29,116 nt of DNA, taken from IMG/VR virus record IMGVR_UViG_3300034200_000541, positions 1 through 29,116 of that record. One strand, given 5' to 3'. This stretch comes from a virus. Made by a program: the position numbers and the translations under genes. The notes beneath the pieces are model-generated. The model searched no databases. It was not told the origin of the DNA and saw nothing but the letters and a program-made list of their open reading frames with translations. Positions 6,758 through 14,539 of this stretch are shown here, in pieces (the first letter of the stretch is position 1; each line of letters opens with the position of its first letter).

Positions 6758-8578
6758 TCACCACTTAACTTTGTCTGCCCAATAGGCAGCACTCATTTTT
6801 CCCTTTGCGATATTTTTTGCATGTCTAGTCTTAAACCTCTTGCGACGACTTGCATATTCTTCGGACTCTCCTTCTTTTTTTGGAGAACCCTTAACACCAA
6901 GTTGACCAAAACGAATTAACTCTTCTTTACCATCTTCACAAGCTTTTACTACGTGAGATTTTCCAGTCTCACCAGAACCGTGTGCTTCTGCTTTTGGTTT
7001 GTTGCACTTCATTTCGGACTTTTTTGATTCACCAATAATTCCATTAATTAATTGTGAATTCTTCCTTCTCTTTTTATCTTCAAGTGCCTTAAGCACCATT
7101 AACATTAAAGTTTTTTTTTTATCTACCTCTTCTCCAACAATATTTGATAATGCTTTTCTATAAGCAGTTACTCCACTATCTTCGGGACTAACTGCATCAG
7201 GACTAGATTGAACTTTTTGTCCTGCACGATTAAGTGAATTTTGAATTCCCGATTTTAGTTTTTCTTTTGCAATGTCTTTCACTGCAGAAGTAACTGCTGC
7301 TCTGGCTCCAGTTGTTGCTGCTGTTCTTGCTCCTGCACCCAACGCAACTCTGCCAAGAGCAGCAACTAATGGTGCCATTTCACTGATTGTATACTTTTCC
7401 CACATAGAAGGTCCATAAGAGCACTCACCTTTGGACTCTTCTTTTCTACAAAGTTTACAATATCTTTTTTCTTCCTTTTCTTCAGAAATCCCCTCTTCAC
7501 TTTGAAGATACTCAGAAGCAGTATCAATATAATCTGCTGCTCTTGTAATTTTGGATTGAACCCAAGCAGGCATTTGCATATCAGATTTTTTTATTTTTTT
7601 ACGAAGTGCTTTAATTGCCCTCTCCATTTGGTCCAATTCTACATTTGCCATATATCCTTCATCATCTTTTCTTTTGCCACTTGCAATCTCTTTATGGTCT
7701 TCAGTGACAGTAGGATTCATTTCAATTTTATTTTTACCTTTCATAACATCAATAATTTTTTCTTTTTCTACCTTATTTGCCTTTCCTTCTACTTCAAAAA
7801 GGAATTCTTCTCTCCAATCTGAATAATTTTCCATTCTATTTTTAATAAGTGCAGATTTTAATGCGGGATTTCGTCTTGCCCTTTGACCTAAAGACATTCC
7901 AGTTTGTCTTTGAGGAGCGGGTGCTGCTTGATATGGAGTCCCACCAGAAGGTGCAATCCTTTTAGATGATGGAGGAAGTCTTTTTGTGAAAGGAACTAAC
8001 TTCTTTCTTTCTGGTGTTCCTGTAAGTCCACCGGAAGATTTTCTATCTGATTTTTCTGTAGCAGTAACATCTCTCACAGAAACTTGCTGAACATCCCCAC
8101 CAGATGATTTTGGTCTTCCTGGTTTTCCTGGTTCCTTTTTCTCTGGTTGTCTTGAACCTTCTTTCTCGGCTTGCTTCTTTTTCCTTCTTGCCTGTAAAGC
8201 ATAATAAGCAGCCTTCCCAATTCCAGCAGCAGCACTCCCAATATTCTCTACTGCTTTAAGATAAGCAGTAGGATCTTGGTCCTTATAACTTATTGTTTGC
8301 TGTTTAATTGAAGATATTGCTTGTTTTGATTTATCTTTATTTTGTTCTTTTCTTTTTTCTATTTCTCTTTTTTTCTGATCTTCATACTTTTTTTTCTTAA
8401 ACTCAAGTTGCTGATCTAGGTACTCTTGATATCTTGACGTACCTTTTTTATTTTTTTTACCCTTTTTGCCCTTTTTATCTTTCTTCTTTCCAGTCAAATC
8501 GTCCATAATTCCTTCTGCTGCCTTCTTTTTTTGAGCAGCAGTCATTTCTTCAGAGATATACTTTTCCCAATAGGTCAT
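6758..8578 (-). CDS. Modular Lys-rich virion-associated protein, 606 aa
   Basis: This 606-residue protein is built of distinct modules. Residues 1-12 are MTYWEKYISEEM. Residues 30-90 are extremely Lys-rich and probably coiled coil, and 140-240 are a basic Pro/Ser/Gly linker. Residues 250-270 contain YSDWREEFLFEVEGK. Residues 305-360 form a helical module with DEGYMANVEL and MPAWVQSKITRAADYI. C374xxC377 and C386 are followed by a second MWEKYTISEM at 392-401. After an Ala-rich segment, a conserved-looking tail (CNKPKAEAHGSGETGKSHVV to AAYWADKVKW) ends the chain. Similar modules occur in marine T4-like phage virion proteins, from family knowledge. The start overlaps the upstream stop by 4 bases (ATGA). 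Exact role unknown; DNA-contacting or capsid-interior functions would suit the charge. Confidence 0.8.
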   Translation of the reverse strand: MTYWEKYISEEMTAAQKKKAAEGIMDDLTGKKKDKKGKKGKKNKKGTSRYQEYLDQQLEFKKKKYEDQKKREIEKRKEQNKDKSKQAISSIKQQTISYKDQDPTAYLKAVENIGSAAAGIGKAAYYALQARRKKKQAEKEGSRQPEKKEPGKPGRPKSSGGDVQQVSVRDVTATEKSDRKSSGGLTGTPERKKLVPFTKRLPPSSKRIAPSGGTPYQAAPAPQRQTGMSLGQRARRNPALKSALIKNRMENYSDWREEFLFEVEGKANKVEKEKIIDVMKGKNKIEMNPTVTEDHKEIASGKRKDDEGYMANVELDQMERAIKALRKKIKKSDMQMPAWVQSKITRAADYIDTASEYLQSEEGISEEKEEKRYCKLCRKEESKGECSYGPSMWEKYTISEMAPLVAALGRVALGAGARTAATTGARAAVTSAVKDIAKEKLKSGIQNSLNRAGQKVQSSPDAVSPEDSGVTAYRKALSNIVGEEVDKKKTLMLMVLKALEDKKRRKNSQLINGIIGESKKSEMKCNKPKAEAHGSGETGKSHVVKACEDGKEELIRFGQLGVKGSPKKEGESEEYASRRKRFKTRHAKNIAKGKMSAAYWADKVKW

Positions 8579-9771
8579 TTTACCTTAGACAACTTTTTAC
8601 TATTAGTATTTAGTATTTTTGGTTTAAATTGGGGAATAGTTCTCTTAACTATAATGTCAGTAAAGGACATTACTGGTTGCCCTGGTGTCATTTGCTGTAC
8701 GTGCTGTAAATATTCAGTTGTTCCAATTTCAAATACTTCTCTAACATCCTTTAACCAACTCTTAAACATAACACCAGATTCGGTAACACAAATTAAATAA
8801 TTTGCTCCTCTACGAATAATTTTTCCAACAAGTCCAGTATTCAAATTCTCAACTAAAGTGTCAACTTCATATAATCCTTCATTTTTATAATTCCATCTCA
8901 AAGCACCATAATCTAAGAGTGGTTCAATCTTCCAAACTTCAGTATCTTCAGTAACTTTCAATGACTTCTTAACATCATCAAATAATGCAGCAGCATCATC
9001 TTGATTTGCGGTAGAGGGGAGACCCATTACAAACTTATCAAAATCATCTACGGCTGCTGCTGCCCTCATTAGAGCAGAAGAACCAGGAGTTTCTACCTCA
9101 CTATCTGGATCTTTTACTCCAGATGGAACAACCTCAATACTATTGAACTCATAATTTTGACCTTCACCCTTATGCACCAAACTTTGAAATTCACCAAGAC
9201 GATCTTGCCCCACTACTAAAACAACATCAGTATAACCATTACCATAAACAGAAGCAAGAATGTCAAAAACAGTTTTTGATCCCTCATCATCAACAATATA
9301 TTCTGCATAATCAGGAAACAATGCCTGCATATATGCAATCTTTGTAGATGGATTTAAAGGATTTGTTGCATAATCCTGAATTCTACTTGGATAAATTCTA
9401 TATTCAAATCCACGTCTTTTTGCTTGAGACATCCCAACTTTTAGTAATGCATCGTGATTCTTAGATGGTGGATTGAATCTACCAACAACGACTGCAACTC
9501 CGTTAGCCTGTGGTTGTTCTTCTTGTTCTGGAGCAGCAGTTGTTTGTTGAGTTGCTGCTGCCTTTTTTACTTCCTCTCCAGGAATATTATCCTGAGATAC
9601 TGTATCACCTTGACCAAAAAACTTTAACCTACCCTTAACCGTTTTAGCAACAAAATTTCCCTGTTTATCATACCAATCTCCGTGACCGTTTCCTACAAGT
9701 CCGCGGTTCTTTGCCTCGGTAGATGCTTGGGTCTCTACTGCTTCGTTAAAAAATCTGGCAAAAGTCTTCAT
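8575..9771 (-). CDS. Nucleotidyltransferase-fold (cytidylyltransferase-like) multidomain protein
   Basis: Residues 1-11 (MKTFARFFNEA) resemble a start seen in many marine phage virion proteins. Residues 23-53 form a small module (GLVGNGHGDWYDKQGNF). Residues 91-250 match the cytidylyltransferase/adenylyltransferase fold: VVVGRFNPPSKNHD at 94-107 is a variant of the (H/T)xGH nucleotide-binding motif with only the second His (H106). VVLVVGQDRL at 183-192 and SSALMRAAAA at 231-240 correspond to the ISxxxxR-type motif. Residues 305-345 and 350-370 are further short modules (GLVGKIIRRGANYLICVTES; MTPGQPV). The first-His change to Ser103/Lys104 leaves activity uncertain. The gene overlaps the 606-aa gene by 4 bases and is likely co-expressed with it. 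Confidence 0.8.
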   Translation of the reverse strand: MKTFARFFNEAVETQASTEAKNRGLVGNGHGDWYDKQGNFVAKTVKGRLKFFGQGDTVSQDNIPGEEVKKAAATQQTTAAPEQEEQPQANGVAVVVGRFNPPSKNHDALLKVGMSQAKRRGFEYRIYPSRIQDYATNPLNPSTKIAYMQALFPDYAEYIVDDEGSKTVFDILASVYGNGYTDVVLVVGQDRLGEFQSLVHKGEGQNYEFNSIEVVPSGVKDPDSEVETPGSSALMRAAAAVDDFDKFVMGLPSTANQDDAAALFDDVKKSLKVTEDTEVWKIEPLLDYGALRWNYKNEGLYEVDTLVENLNTGLVGKIIRRGANYLICVTESGVMFKSWLKDVREVFEIGTTEYLQHVQQMTPGQPVMSFTDIIVKRTIPQFKPKILNTNSKKLSKVK

Positions 9772-9789
9772 TATTACTTGGTTTTTAAA

Positions 9790-9797
9790 TATTTAGT
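9790..9797 (-). promoter_or_regulatory. Possible late promoter (ACTAAATA)
   Basis: It matches 6 of 8 bases of TATAAATA and keeps the TAAATA core, 19 bases before the ATG at 9771. It lies in the 29-base gap after the 338-aa gene. In AT-rich DNA this could be chance. Confidence 0.35.
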
Positions 9798-9800
9798 AGA

Positions 9801-10817
9801 TTATCTAACTCCATCCACATATCTATTTCTGGGGTCAAATGCGTGTGCTTTATTCGCAAAATTAACGGTAAGTCCTTTATATGGCAACATCGCACTTGCA
9901 CTTCTGGTGTTATTAGATTTTATCACCAGATACACATCGTTATTCAATCGCATTAAATCTCCAGGACTATTATTTTTAAATATGCTCATTCCATTCATAC
10001 TTATGATATTGCGACTTACTCCTGTCATTTTAGCATTTATAACAATGTAATCAACTCCGGTAGGTCCACCAAAACAATATTTTTTAATTTCATCTATCGT
10101 TGCGGGAACTCTTATTCCACCAATATTATTGTCAAAGACGGTATTTCCATTTGCAGTAGTTTTTAATGAAACTATTCCTTTTGCTACAGTATCTTGTAAT
10201 ACTTTTTTAGGTACATTTTGATATGTATCTGCACTACTCCAAAATGAAAAGTTTCCCTGTTTAAGTGATATTGTAGTGGTTTTTCCATCTTTTGTTTTAA
10301 TGGAAATATCTGGTTTTCCACCAGTCTGTCCGACTTTATCTGCAGATTTTATTGGTCCTATAGAAATTTTTTTATTACCACCATATACATTCAAAGTTAA
10401 ATTATTATACATATCAAATACTTGGGGAGGAAGGTCTAGTTCTTCCTTCAACTCTTTCAATCTTTGCAGTTCATCTAAAATTACAGAATGAAAATATAGT
10501 TCATATGCTTCACCTGGTTTCAATACAGGACTAGTTTTTCTAGTAGATCTTTCTAATTGAATTTTAATATATCCATATCCGTTTTCAGTAACTCTTATTT
10601 TTCCAACATCTCCATCAATTTCTTTTTTTAATTTAATATTAGGATATAATCTAAGAAGTTCAGAATGTATCCTTTCATATAATGGTTTTCCATTAGACAA
10701 TTCTCTTGGTCTAACTGTGACTGTATAATTTTTTTTATACACTACACTATTTGAACTAGCAATTGAATTTACTGTATAATATAGTTTTGTCACATCTACG
10801 TTAAAATTTGCTGTCAT
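9801..10817 (-). CDS. Hypothetical protein with possible PD-(D/E)xK nuclease core
   Basis: The 338-residue protein begins MTANFNVDVTKLYYTV from ATG 10817; a TTG directly before it is also in frame. I do not recognise the whole protein. Its middle has KPDISI (D170) followed after a turn by ISLKQ (S184, K186) and a polar segment (GNFSFWSSAD). The D...(S/E)xK spacing on neighbouring beta strands is what restriction-endonuclease-like folds show, so a nuclease is possible but unproven. E105 or E117 could be further acidic residues. The start codon lies immediately behind a hairpin whose 3' arm holds the ribosome site, and a late-type promoter lies in the hairpin loop. Early translation is probably blocked and late translation allowed. 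Confidence 0.8.
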   Translation of the reverse strand: MTANFNVDVTKLYYTVNSIASSNSVVYKKNYTVTVRPRELSNGKPLYERIHSELLRLYPNIKLKKEIDGDVGKIRVTENGYGYIKIQLERSTRKTSPVLKPGEAYELYFHSVILDELQRLKELKEELDLPPQVFDMYNNLTLNVYGGNKKISIGPIKSADKVGQTGGKPDISIKTKDGKTTTISLKQGNFSFWSSADTYQNVPKKVLQDTVAKGIVSLKTTANGNTVFDNNIGGIRVPATIDEIKKYCFGGPTGVDYIVINAKMTGVSRNIISMNGMSIFKNNSPGDLMRLNNDVYLVIKSNNTRSASAMLPYKGLTVNFANKAHAFDPRNRYVDGVR

Positions 10818-10820
10818 CAA

Positions 10821-10855
10821 AAATCCCCTTTTCTTTTATTTAGAAAAGGGGATTT
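10821..10855 (-). promoter_or_regulatory. Ribosome-site-sequestering hairpin, also terminator-like
   Basis: The minus strand forms a perfect 14-bp stem, AAATCCCCTTTTCT pairing with AGAAAAGGGGATTT, around a 7-base loop (AAATAAA). The 3' arm contains the only good ribosome site (AAGGGG) for the ATG at 10817, so an upstream transcript would fold it away. The run TTTTT after the arm also makes it resemble a terminator for the 59-aa gene that stops at 10862. Confidence 0.85.
10837..10844 (-). promoter_or_regulatory. Late promoter inside the hairpin (TCTAAATA)
   Basis: It matches 7 of 8 bases of TATAAATA and spans the end of the 5' arm and most of the loop of the hairpin at 10821-10855. A start a few bases beyond would give RNA with the ribosome site but without the 5' arm. 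Confidence 0.6.
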
Positions 10856-10861
10856 AAAATA

Positions 10862-11041
10862 TTATTCAGTTTCTATAACTTGACTAATTGCATCATCAAG
10901 GTCAGCAATTACTTCACGCAATTCAAAAATACGAATAGGTGTTGTTTCAATATTACTAGTATATCCATTTTGTGCTTCAAATAATACCTGTCTAACTGCA
11001 GCAGCAGACCGAACATCCATTTCTAATTTAACTTTACTCAC
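10862..11041 (-). CDS. Small hypothetical protein, 59 aa, GTG start
   Basis: The frame opens with GTG 11041, which overlaps the mazG stop by 4 bases (GTGA), and a GAGGA ribosome site lies 9-10 bases upstream. The 59 residues begin VSKVKLEMDVRSAAAVRQVL (initiator read as Met) and end with DDAISQVIETE. The protein is acidic, with two probable helices joined by a short linker, and no known motif. The overlap and ribosome site make it a credible last gene of the gp43-uvsX-gp41-mazG operon. It could bind a neighbour's product, but nothing in the sequence shows this. Confidence 0.75.
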   Translation of the reverse strand: MSKVKLEMDVRSAAAVRQVLFEAQNGYTSNIETTPIRIFELREVIADLDDAISQVIETE

Positions 11042-11448
11042 AGGTCACCGTCCTCACGATTTTCGGAGTAGTAAACATCAAATGCACCACCAGGATAACG
11101 TTTCTCCAGTTTCTTCACATTACGGGCAATAACCTCATCAAAAGAAACTTCAAGTGCCATACAAGCTTGAGCAACATACCACATCAAATCACCTAGTTCA
11201 AGCAAAAGATGTTCTTTATTATCTACATTCCAAGGTTTACCTTGGAAAATCATCTTCTTGATAATTTCAAGAAACTCACCACCTTCAGCATTAATTCCAA
11301 CACCAGCAGTAAGGAGTCGTTCAATATTTGCTCCCTTTTCATCCAATTCAACCAAACGGTCAGAAAGAGCAACAAAATCAGTAGAGGCATCAGAGGTTAC
11401 TGCATCTACAAATTCTTGGTACTTCCCAAAATCAATTTGCTTCGTCAT
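11038..11448 (-). CDS. mazG: MazG-like nucleotide pyrophosphohydrolase
   Basis: MazG-type all-alpha pyrophosphohydrolases cleave nucleoside triphosphates to monophosphate and pyrophosphate. This 136-residue single-domain form has the metal-binding pattern E55/E58 (EGGEF), E61, and later E84/D87 (ELGDLMWYV), the expected ExxE...ExxD layout. Cyanophage MazG was once proposed to act on the alarmone ppGpp. My recollection is that biochemical work instead favours nucleotides such as dGTP and dCTP. It starts 2 bases after gp41 stops and overlaps the 59-aa gene, so it belongs to the replication operon, consistent with nucleotide-pool control during replication. Confidence 0.9.
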   Translation of the reverse strand: MTKQIDFGKYQEFVDAVTSDASTDFVALSDRLVELDEKGANIERLLTAGVGINAEGGEFLEIIKKMIFQGKPWNVDNKEHLLLELGDLMWYVAQACMALEVSFDEVIARNVKKLEKRYPGGAFDVYYSENREDGDL

Positions 11449-11450
11449 AT

Positions 11451-12821
11451 TTAAAATTTAAATCCAGAAAATTTACTTGTTTTATCTTCAGAACTATACT
11501 CTTCTTCTTGTCCAGAGTCAAGTATATCCTTTTGAGCACTTTGCTCCACATCATAAAGACGCATTTTTGCCCTATCAATTCCAAGAACAAATCTCTTGTT
11601 CATAGTAGGGTCATTATATCGGTTCTTCAATTGTTTAACCATAATCTGACCAAGTTGCTCCAACTCTTCAGTTGAGATGAGAGCAAACATAAGGTCAGCG
11701 GTAGCAGGAAGACCAAATGATTCTGAGGTATCAGTCAATTCAACATCAGAATTTCCGTATCCACTACGAGTGGTCTGAGTAGCAGAGACAATAGGAACAT
11801 TAGTTTCAACTGCCAGTCCACGAAGTTCCTCGGCAATTGCTTTAATGTAAGTATATGAATTGATGGAACTATTTGCTTTATGTCTAGAAGAAGCACAAAT
11901 ATTCAAATAGTCAATAAAGATGATGTCTGGTTTAAAAGACTTCTTAAGAGATAGTTCATTCAAAAGTGCTCTGAAGTGCCCTGCATGTGCCGATGCAGTT
12001 GGATACTCTTTAATAATAAGAGTTCCTTGTGTCTTTTTACTGATGCTATTAATTTTACTATCAAACATCATTTTAGGAAGATTCTCAATATCTTTGATGT
12101 TCACATTCAGAAGATTTGAGTCAATACGTTCCGCAATCCTCTCTTCAGCCATTTCCAAAGTAATGTACAATACATTTTTACCTTGAAGTAGAACAGAAGC
12201 AGCAACGTGGCACATAAAGAGAGACTTACCCACACCAGTGCCCGCAAGAGCAATATTGAGAGTTTTATTAGGAAGTCCACCCTTTGTAACTTTGTTGAAG
12301 AATTCCAAATCGAAAGGAATTTTATCCTCACGTTGATGGTAGAATTCGTATCGTTTTTCTGTGTCTTTGAAATAATCATGTCCGATGTTATTGTCAAAAG
12401 ACACTGCTAAAGCATCAGAAAGAATACTAGGAATAGCATCCCTATTTTTCTTCTCATCTTGACCATCTGCAATCTTGATAGATTCCATAAGTGCAAGGTA
12501 TATAGCACGGTCTCTACACCATTTCTCAGTAGTATCTACTAACCACTTATAATCAACGTCATTATTATCTAACCTAGACACATACTCACAAATAGTTTTG
12601 TATGTGTCCTCAGTAATATCAGTACGTTTTTCAGTTTCAATGAGAAGAACTTCCTTAGTTGCAAGTTGCTCATATGCAACAATAAACTTACAAATCTCCT
12701 CAAAAACTACTTTCTCATGCAAGTTTTCAAAATATTCATTTTTAATAAAAGGAAGAACCTTTCTACAATAATCATTATTAAAGAGAAGATTCCTGAGAAT
12801 AGTAGTTTCAACTTTTTCCAT
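11451..12821 (-). CDS. gp41: Replicative DNA helicase, T4 gp41-like (DnaB family)
   Basis: gp41 forms a hexameric ring that unwinds DNA 5' to 3' ahead of the fork and stimulates the gp61 primase. The 456-residue protein has an N-terminal helical domain (about 1-150) and a RecA-like ATPase domain. The latter has Walker A GTGVGKS at 194-200 (K199), Walker B IIFIDYLN with D304, and SATQTTRSGYG as the sensor region. The Ser/Glu-rich C-terminus (SGQEEEYSSED) may contact partners. ATG 12821 overlaps the stop of the 2OG oxygenase gene (TGATG); an in-frame GTG directly before it is less likely. Confidence 0.95.
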   Translation of the reverse strand: MEKVETTILRNLLFNNDYCRKVLPFIKNEYFENLHEKVVFEEICKFIVAYEQLATKEVLLIETEKRTDITEDTYKTICEYVSRLDNNDVDYKWLVDTTEKWCRDRAIYLALMESIKIADGQDEKKNRDAIPSILSDALAVSFDNNIGHDYFKDTEKRYEFYHQREDKIPFDLEFFNKVTKGGLPNKTLNIALAGTGVGKSLFMCHVAASVLLQGKNVLYITLEMAEERIAERIDSNLLNVNIKDIENLPKMMFDSKINSISKKTQGTLIIKEYPTASAHAGHFRALLNELSLKKSFKPDIIFIDYLNICASSRHKANSSINSYTYIKAIAEELRGLAVETNVPIVSATQTTRSGYGNSDVELTDTSESFGLPATADLMFALISTEELEQLGQIMVKQLKNRYNDPTMNKRFVLGIDRAKMRLYDVEQSAQKDILDSGQEEEYSSEDKTSKFSGFKF

Positions 12822-13378
12822 CACTTATAATGCAAATACGTACTGAGGATATATTTAGAATTACTAGTTGGTTCCACTCCTTTATGTGGAAATGTCCACA
12901 ATGGAGGAAACACAATTAGTCTTGCTTTCTTTGGTCTAATTATCAAATCTCTAAATTGAGTTTCACCTCCAATTTCAACATCATTTAAATACCACAAAAA
13001 AGATAAAAATCTTCTCGCACTCTCATAATCAGAAACATCTACGTGAGTATCAAATGCCTCATTTTCATTTGGTATGTATCTTTTTATTCTGAATTGCTCA
13101 AAATTATGTTCTTCTGGAAAGCATCTTTTGTCAATATACTCATAATAAATGTCTCTATACTCAAATGTTTTTTGAATAAAGTAACTATGAATATTAGTAA
13201 TTTCTTGAGTTTGCTTTGAATTTTCAGTCAGATTTATTTCAGTAAAATTTGGTCTTCTTTCATTTTCAACTTTAACTTGAAGTTCTGCAGACTTTTCAAA
13301 ATAGTCTATCAAATAATCGCAAACATACTCATCTACCGAATTATCATAAATCTGAATAAAGTCATTAAGTTCAACCAT
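12821..13378 (-). CDS. 2OG-Fe(II) dioxygenase, prolyl-hydroxylase-like
   Basis: Enzymes of this family use Fe(II) and 2-oxoglutarate to hydroxylate proteins, nucleic acids or small molecules. The 185 residues end in the typical double-stranded beta-helix, with iron ligands H112 and D114 (THVDVSD) and H165 (FPHKGVEP), and K175 ten residues later to bind 2-oxoglutarate. [16 protein letters not shown] is a family signature of P4H-type proteins. Cyanophages often carry several such genes and their substrates are mostly unknown. ATG 13378 overlaps the uvsX end by 8 bases; the frame extends to an ATG at 13405 and a TTG, both deeper in uvsX. Its place between uvsX and gp41 hints at a link to DNA metabolism, but this is inference. 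Confidence 0.9.
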   Translation of the reverse strand: MVELNDFIQIYDNSVDEYVCDYLIDYFEKSAELQVKVENERRPNFTEINLTENSKQTQEITNIHSYFIQKTFEYRDIYYEYIDKRCFPEEHNFEQFRIKRYIPNENEAFDTHVDVSDYESARRFLSFLWYLNDVEIGGETQFRDLIIRPKKARLIVFPPLWTFPHKGVEPTSNSKYILSTYLHYK

Positions 13379-14375
13379 AAGAAAACTCTTTCTTTGCTGC
13401 CTCATCAAGTGCTTGCATTACTTCACCAGTAAAATATTTTTCTGGATTATCCATAATGGTCTTTCCATATTGAGAAGTCCCATCGGGGACTTGATACCTA
13501 GTACCAGACTTTTCAAATATACCATACTTCTCAGCAAGGTCAAGAAGACCATAATACTTATCAAGTCCACGTTCATCATAATATAGACGAACTTCTACAG
13601 TTTTATTCTCTTTACTAAGACGAGATTTATGAGTTGTTGCTTTAATAATATTTCCAACAACTTCTGTTCCATCTTTTTCTTTTTTCTTTGAAAGATAGAT
13701 GATCGTAGATGCAGAGTATTTGAGACCAGAACCCCCACTCATTTCTTTCATTGGAACATATGAACCAACTACATCGTAAGTATGGTTTGTGACAATCATT
13801 GGAATCTTTGCTTGCCCCAACTTTAAGGTTAGCATCCTAAAAGCACCTTTGACAAGTTGGGATTTGGTCATATCACGAACTTGCTTATCATCCAAAGCAT
13901 CTTGAATTTCTTTCTCTGTAGAAAGCATTCCCAGAGAATCAAGAACAAACATACAAGGTTTGCGTTCTGCTTCTTTCTTTTTTAGATACAAATCAACTGC
14001 TTTAAGTGCTTTAGAACGAAATTCCTCAATAGTAACAACATTAATCACAACAATTCTATTAATGTCAAGACCTCTACTTTCCAACAAAGATTTTGTTACA
14101 GCAGCTTCAGTATCAAAGTAGAGACAATAACCATCGGGATTATTATCAAGGAAGTTCTTAACCACAGCGAGAGAGAAGAAAGTCTTTCCAGTACTAGACT
14201 CTCCAGCAATAGCAGTAATCTTATTCCCAGATACACCGCCAAGTACACTACCTGAAACCAGTGCATTAAAAATAAATGAACCTGTGTCAACATAAGTCTC
14301 TGTTTCGTCAATATCAGCAGCAAGTTGTGTATACTCACCACCAATTTCCTTTACAATATCTTTAAGAAAATCCAT
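13371..14375 (-). CDS. uvsX: RecA-like recombinase UvsX
   Basis: UvsX forms filaments on single-stranded DNA and performs strand exchange for recombination-dependent replication and repair. The 334-residue protein shows Walker A GESSTGKT at 58-65 and a Walker B-like strand ([11 protein letters not shown]). [15 protein letters not shown] and [15 protein letters not shown] correspond to the L2/C-terminal core of RecA-type proteins. The P-loop is more canonical than that of T4 UvsX. ATG 14375 shares a base with the stop of the 54-aa gene (TGATG); a TTG just before it is less likely. UvsY, its mediator, is encoded at the other end of the cluster. Confidence 0.95.
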   Translation of the reverse strand: MDFLKDIVKEIGGEYTQLAADIDETETYVDTGSFIFNALVSGSVLGGVSGNKITAIAGESSTGKTFFSLAVVKNFLDNNPDGYCLYFDTEAAVTKSLLESRGLDINRIVVINVVTIEEFRSKALKAVDLYLKKKEAERKPCMFVLDSLGMLSTEKEIQDALDDKQVRDMTKSQLVKGAFRMLTLKLGQAKIPMIVTNHTYDVVGSYVPMKEMSGGSGLKYSASTIIYLSKKKEKDGTEVVGNIIKATTHKSRLSKENKTVEVRLYYDERGLDKYYGLLDLAEKYGIFEKSGTRYQVPDGTSQYGKTIMDNPEKYFTGEVMQALDEAAKKEFSYG

Positions 14376-14539
14376 CAAGCTACCATCCCATATTCTTCAC
14401 GTAAGATTTTTTTATAAGGAAGTCCCTGTTCTTTTAGTTCCTTCACAAGTTTAAGTTTTTGATATAGTGCAGTGTCTCCACCGAGAGCCATTGCTCTTAC
14501 AATTGTATTCAGTTCTTCGTCGTTAATAGGCAAATCCAT
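14375..14539 (-). CDS. Small conserved-looking protein between gp43 and uvsX, 54 aa
   Basis: The start ATG 14539 shares its A with the gp43 stop codon (TGATG), and the stop shares a base with the uvsX start, so the gene exactly fills the gap. The 54 residues begin [20 protein letters not shown] and end LREEYGMVA. They suggest two helices, the second Lys/Glu-rich. There is no recognisable motif. The perfect fit between two core genes and codon use like its neighbours argue that it is real. Its product is made in step with polymerase and recombinase, so a fork-associated role is conceivable but not shown. Confidence 0.85.
   Translation of the reverse strand: MDLPINDEELNTIVRAMALGGDTALYQKLKLVKELKEQGLPYKKILREEYGMVA

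Noticed and set aside
11038-11448. MazG as a ppGpp hydrolase controlling host starvation response
   Set aside because: The motif shows only a pyrophosphohydrolase fold. Substrate cannot be read from sequence, and as I recall biochemical work did not support activity on ppGpp.
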